From: an uncultured Caulobacteraceae bacterium
Lineage (GTDB): Bacteria; Pseudomonadota; Alphaproteobacteria; Caulobacterales; Caulobacteraceae
Reading direction: 5' to 3'
Assembly: GCA_937952995.1 (NCBI GenBank)
Contig: CALFYB010000261.1
Span: 1-16,360 of the forward strand
Length of the DNA: 16,360 nt
A program made the position numbers and the translations under genes. Below, in pieces: positions 13,382-16,360 of the stretch. Below the pieces are notes generated by a model. It did no database searches and was not told where the DNA came from. It worked only from the letters and a program-made list of their open reading frames with translations. Position 1 is the first letter of the stretch, and every line of letters starts with the position of its first letter.

Positions 13382-14986
13382 ATGAGCACCAATTACGACC
13401 TCAATCAACGTATGAGCTTCATGCGGCTTGATGAGCCAAGCACGCGCGCCTTGCGGTCGATCAAACCTATTGTTGAAAAGGCTCTGCCTGGCGCACTGAA
13501 CATATTCTATGGCCAACTGCGCCAGTACCCTGAGGTGAAGCGCTTCTTCAGCGATGACCGCGCGATCGAAAGCGCCGGTTCGCGTCAGCAAAGGCACTGG
13601 GGCAATATCTCTTCCGGCGAGTTCAATGACGACTATGTGCGCAGCGTTCGCACCATCGGCCAGATCCATGCGCGAATTGGCCTAGATCCCCGCTGGTACA
13701 TCGGCGGCTATGCGCTGATCACCGAACAGCTGATCCGAACGGTTATCAAAGAGCGCCTGCCGAAAGCTGGTTTGCTGACCAAGCCGACAAAGGACGCCGA
13801 TCTGGCCGACCCCCTAGTAGCCCTGATGAAGGCGGTCATGCTGGATATGGATTTCAGCATCTCGATCTACATCGAGTCGCTGGATGAAGAGCGCAAGGCC
13901 AAGGAAGCCGCCCTCGCCGAGGCCGAGCGGCAACAGACTGCACTGGTAGAAGCCTTAGCCAAGGCGCTGGCGGACCTGTCGAACGGTGATCTCACCACCC
14001 GCCTGACCCAGAAATTCGCGCCGCAATATACCCAACTCCAAGAAGACTTTAACGGTGCCATGGAGCAACTCCAGAACACCATGTCTGTGATCGGTCAGGC
14101 CTCAGACGGAATTCGATCCGGCACTACCGAAATCTCGATGGCCTCGGACGACCTGTCGCGCCGCACCGAAAACCAAGCAGCGAGCTTGGAAGAGGCTGCC
14201 GCCGCTCTGGGTGAAATTACCTCGACTGTGCGCCGTGCATCCGAAGGGGCGATCCAAGCCAAGCGGGCGGTCAATTCCGCTAAGACTGGCGCTGAACAGT
14301 CCGGCGTGATCGTTAGCCAAGCCGTTGCGGCGATGAGCGAGATTGAATCCTCTTCTCGTCAAATTACCCAAATCATCGGCGTCATCGACGAGATTGCCTT
14401 CCAAACCAACCTCTTGGCCCTGAACGCCGGGGTCGAGGCTGCGCGAGCTGGGGATGCGGGCCGGGGCTTTGCCGTCGTCGCCTCCGAAGTGCGGGCCTTG
14501 GCTCAGCGCTCCGCCGAGGCGGCCAAAGAGATCAAGGGCCTGATCAGCGACAGTTCTCGCCAAGTTGCGGAGGGTGTGGATCTGGTCGGTCAGACCGGCC
14601 AAGCCTTGAAGCGGATCGTCGAAGAGGTGGCCGAGATCAATGAGCTGGTCTCCCAGATCGCCGCCTCTGCAGAAGAGCAATCGATCGGCCTGCAGGAGGT
14701 CAACACGACCGTCTTGCAGATGGATCAGGTCACCCAGCAAAACGCCGCAATGGTCGAGCAATCGACGGCGGCAAGCCGACAGTTGGCCGACGAGACGACC
14801 AATCTTCAGGCCCTCATTGGCCGCTTCAACTATGGAGAGGCGGCGATCCTAGCCAGCAGCCGCGCACCATCGCGCCCTGCTGCTCGTCCGACGACGACCT
14901 TCGCTAGCCGCCCCGCCCCCGCCGCGCCAGCCCCTGCGCGTAAGGCCGCTGCTGCGGCATCTGACGAGGGTTGGGAAGAGTTCTAG
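13382..14986 (+). CDS. Soluble globin-coupled methyl-accepting chemotaxis protein
   Basis: A 534-residue chemoreceptor with no membrane segment. Residues about 10-165 form a protoglobin/globin-coupled sensor domain: IFYGQL with a likely distal Tyr43, and IGQIHARIGLDPRWYIGGY with the proximal heme ligand His96. A helical linker and a HAMP-like segment follow (about 185-240, LADLSNGDLTTRL). The MCP signalling domain covers about 245-475, with the tip that binds CheA and CheW in EIAFQTNLLALNAGVEAARAGDAGRGFAVVASEVR (337-371). The Ala/Pro/Arg-rich tail (about 490-525) ends in GWEEF, a pentapeptide of the xWxxF type that tethers CheR/CheB. By analogy to HemAT it should sense oxygen or another gas from the cytoplasm and steer swimming. 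It stands between flagellin and ccoN, consistent with a role in finding suitable oxygen levels. Confidence 0.95.
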   Translation: MSTNYDLNQRMSFMRLDEPSTRALRSIKPIVEKALPGALNIFYGQLRQYPEVKRFFSDDRAIESAGSRQQRHWGNISSGEFNDDYVRSVRTIGQIHARIGLDPRWYIGGYALITEQLIRTVIKERLPKAGLLTKPTKDADLADPLVALMKAVMLDMDFSISIYIESLDEERKAKEAALAEAERQQTALVEALAKALADLSNGDLTTRLTQKFAPQYTQLQEDFNGAMEQLQNTMSVIGQASDGIRSGTTEISMASDDLSRRTENQAASLEEAAAALGEITSTVRRASEGAIQAKRAVNSAKTGAEQSGVIVSQAVAAMSEIESSSRQITQIIGVIDEIAFQTNLLALNAGVEAARAGDAGRGFAVVASEVRALAQRSAEAAKEIKGLISDSSRQVAEGVDLVGQTGQALKRIVEEVAEINELVSQIAASAEEQSIGLQEVNTTVLQMDQVTQQNAAMVEQSTAASRQLADETTNLQALIGRFNYGEAAILASSRAPSRPAARPTTTFASRPAPAAPAPARKAAAAASDEGWEEF

Positions 14987-15015
14987 ACCTCTCCCGTCTC
15001 TGACGCGAAAATAGA

Positions 15016-15052
15016 TAGGCCCTGAACCTCACCGTTCAGGGCCTAAAATTTT
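15016..15052. terminator. Bidirectional terminator after the chemoreceptor
   Basis: TAGGCCCTGAAC (15016-15027) and GTTCAGGGCCTA (15034-15045) form a perfect 12-bp stem with a 6-base loop. AAATTTT follows on +, and the - strand continues into a T-rich stretch (TCTATTTT), so it can stop transcripts from both the chemoreceptor and the convergent small gene. Confidence 0.85.
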
Positions 15053-15071
15053 GATGGGCCTAAATTTTGAT
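15039..15071 (+). repeat. Tandem 16/17-bp duplication at a terminator tail
   Basis: GGGCCTAAAATTTTGAT (15039-15055) is followed at once by GGGCCTAAATTTTGAT (15056-15071), the same sequence with one A fewer. The first copy includes the right arm and T tract of the terminator, so the duplication gives a second T tract. Confidence 0.8.
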
Positions 15072-15077
15072 AGACAA

Positions 15078-15314
15078 TCAAATAGGTGCCCGGATGGGCG
15101 CTCGGATGGTCTGTGGCCAAATAGCAGCCGAGGCTGCGGTAAGGGCCAACGCGCTGTAACACCATGGACAGTGCCCCATCATGGATAGCCAAACCCCCGA
15201 GGGAGTTGCCAAGCACCAGCCTATAGACGCGGCGTCGGACGCAGCGCCCACCAAAGCGGTGGCTGCGCAGATTACGCCACCGGTCAAAAGTCCTACGGCT
15301 AGACCCGTCCGCAT
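15078..15314 (-). CDS. Small membrane or secreted protein with a GHCPWC motif, unknown
   Basis: I do not recognise this 78-residue protein, but it is very likely a real gene: AAAGGAG lies 7 bases before its ATG, the best ribosome binding site in the window, and it ends just before a bidirectional terminator. Residues 4-25 are a hydrophobic helix (signal peptide or anchor) with Cys16. The middle has Cys34 and the motif MGHCPWCYSAL with Cys49 and Cys52, which begins a second hydrophobic segment (to about 66). The tail duplicates RAPI (RAPIRAPI). A CxxC pair at the start of a membrane helix suggests a redox or metal site. It is divergent from ccoN, 247 bases away, so a link to oxidase assembly or copper or heme handling is possible but unproven. 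Confidence 0.7.
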   Translation of the reverse strand: MRTGLAVGLLTGGVICAATALVGAASDAASIGWCLATPSGVWLSMMGHCPWCYSALALTAASAAIWPQTIRAPIRAPI

Positions 15315-15561
15315 GAGCGCTCTCCTTTGCCTTCCGACATCGGCGTCATAGACGCCCGAAACCCGTGCGCCATCCTAGGGGCGCGGATGACCGCGCACAG
15401 CGTGTCAAATGGACGCTCGCATCGAGGCGCACCGAAGAACGGTCAATGCGGCTAAAGCCACACGTGCGACAACTCGTCGAATAGCTTTAAGTACCCTTAC
15501 GTGAAATGTGGTTATATCGGCTGTCGCTTGGCGTCAGTCTTTCGCATGGCTGGGGAGCACA
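15315..15561. promoter_or_regulatory. Divergent intergenic region, small gene / ccoN
   Basis: These 247 bases must hold the ccoN promoter and that of the small gene. I looked for an FNR/FixK box (TTGAT, 4 bases, ATCAA), the usual control of cbb3 operons, and found no full site on either strand; only isolated GTCAA half sites occur. GGGGAG lies 4 bases before the ccoN ATG. A TTATAT at about 15511 could be a -10 element but lacks a good partner. Confidence 0.35.
15322..15328 (-). promoter_or_regulatory. Ribosome binding site AAAGGAG of the small GHCPWC gene
   Basis: Read on -, AAAGGAG ends 7 bases before the ATG at 15314. This near-perfect Shine-Dalgarno sequence is the main reason to accept the 78-codon frame as a gene. 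Confidence 0.8.
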
Positions 15562-16360
15562 ATGGCGGCAATCGACGGGCCCAAAGGCACACCTACCTCC
15601 GGCGCAGGCCTCCTCGCCGGCCTGTTGGGCATAGGTGTCATCGTCACCATCTTCATGGCGGCTCGAACGCCTGACCCAAGATTTATGGTTCACGCCTATA
15701 TCTTCATGGCCGCCTTTACGGTCGCCTTGGCGGTGCTGGTCATCGGCATTTCGGCGGGCCGCTTTGTTCAGAGCGACGACAAATATGAGGACGGCGTCAT
15801 CCGCGCCGGTGTGATTGCCTCGCTGTTCTGGGGCGTCGTAGGCATGCTGGTCGGGGTGGTCATCGCCTCGCAGCTGTCTTGGCCCAACCTGTTCTATTTC
15901 CCCGAATTTGGCTGGCTAAACTTTGGCCGTTTGCGGCCGCTTCACACCTCAGCCGTGATCTTCGCCTTTGGCGGCAACGTCCTGATCGCCACCTCCTTCT
16001 ATGTGGTTCAGCGCACCTGCAAGGCGCGGCTGGCCGGGGGCATCGCTCCGTGGGTGGTGTTCTGGGGCTATCAGCTGTTCATCGTCTTAGCCGCGACCGG
16101 TTATCTGATGGGCGTGACCCAGAGCCGCGAATATGCCGAGCCCGAATGGTATGTCGATATCTGGCTGACCATTGTGTGGGTGACCTATCTGCTGGTGTTC
16201 CTCGGCACGATCTGGAAACGCAGGGAGCCGCACATCTATGTGGCCAACTGGTTCTATCTGGCCTTCATCGTCACTGTGGCCATGCTCCACATCGTCGATA
16301 ATTTGGCCGTGCCGGTCTCGCCCCTGTCGAGCCACAGCTATTCGCTGTTTTCCGGGGTGC
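15562..16360 (+). CDS. ccoN: cbb3-type cytochrome c oxidase subunit I (CcoN), N-terminal half
   Basis: The frame is open from the ATG at 15562 to the window end, giving 266 residues of the catalytic subunit of the high-affinity cbb3 oxidase, which reduces oxygen to water in the inner membrane and pumps protons. Membrane helices begin near residue 17 (GLLAGLLGIGVIVTIFMAA) and at least six are visible. The low-spin heme b ligand is His128 in GRLRPLHTSAVIFAFGGN. Further family blocks are QSREYAEPEWYVDIWLTIVWV and KRREPHIYVANWFYLAFIVTVAMLHIVDNLAVP. The window stops just before the expected copper-ligand stretch (WYGHNAV), so the binuclear centre cannot be checked. The N-terminus carries about 15 polar residues before the first helix. 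ccoO, ccoQ and ccoP would be expected beyond the edge. Confidence 0.95.
   Translation, partial: MAAIDGPKGTPTSGAGLLAGLLGIGVIVTIFMAARTPDPRFMVHAYIFMAAFTVALAVLVIGISAGRFVQSDDKYEDGVIRAGVIASLFWGVVGMLVGVVIASQLSWPNLFYFPEFGWLNFGRLRPLHTSAVIFAFGGNVLIATSFYVVQRTCKARLAGGIAPWVVFWGYQLFIVLAATGYLMGVTQSREYAEPEWYVDIWLTIVWVTYLLVFLGTIWKRREPHIYVANWFYLAFIVTVAMLHIVDNLAVPVSPLSSHSYSLFSGV

Overview
The window looks like chromosomal DNA of an alphaproteobacterium, most likely a member of the Caulobacterales. The grounds are fairly GC-rich genes, a Tad/Cpa pilus cluster in the order cpaE-cpaF-tadB-tadC, a short (279-residue) Caulobacter-type flagellin, a divergent cycM-type cytochrome c next to kdsB-pheA, a soluble globin-coupled chemoreceptor and a cbb3 oxidase. 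No gene was compared with a database, so the taxonomic call is inference.

Layout. 1-3676: the end of cpaE, then cpaF, tadB and tadC, all on + and tightly packed (Tad pilus motor and inner-membrane platform). 3683-4543: tadD on the opposite strand, meeting tadC tail to tail; a strong hairpin lies over the tadD stop. 4636-6878: an M17 leucyl aminopeptidase and an NlpC/P60 cysteine peptidase with overlapping stop and start (ATGA), probably a peptide or murein-peptide degradation pair. 6907-7548: a membrane-anchored cytochrome c on -, divergent from kdsB (7772) and pheA (8522). pheA meets nudC (-) with the two stop codons sharing one CTAG. 10411-11007: an HD-domain protein with all six metal ligands expected of PhnZ/MIOX-type diiron oxygenases. 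11117-11190: tRNA-Gly(CCC) with encoded CCA. 11261-11950: an unknown secreted protein. 12102-12941: flagellin with its terminator.

13018-13381 is a conspicuously AT-rich, gene-free stretch full of short repeats with 10-bp spacing. It precedes 13382-14986, a cytoplasmic globin-sensor methyl-accepting chemotaxis protein ending in a CheR-type tether pentapeptide. A bidirectional terminator follows, then a 78-residue unknown Cys-containing membrane protein on - with an excellent ribosome binding site. The window ends inside ccoN (cbb3 oxidase subunit I), which is divergent from that small gene.

Taken together the right end has an oxygen/motility theme: flagellin, a heme-globin chemoreceptor and a high-affinity oxidase. 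I see no phage, IS element, CRISPR array or defence system. The strongest candidates for something undescribed are the HD oxygenase-like protein, the repeat-rich AT island, and the small GHCPWC protein beside ccoN.
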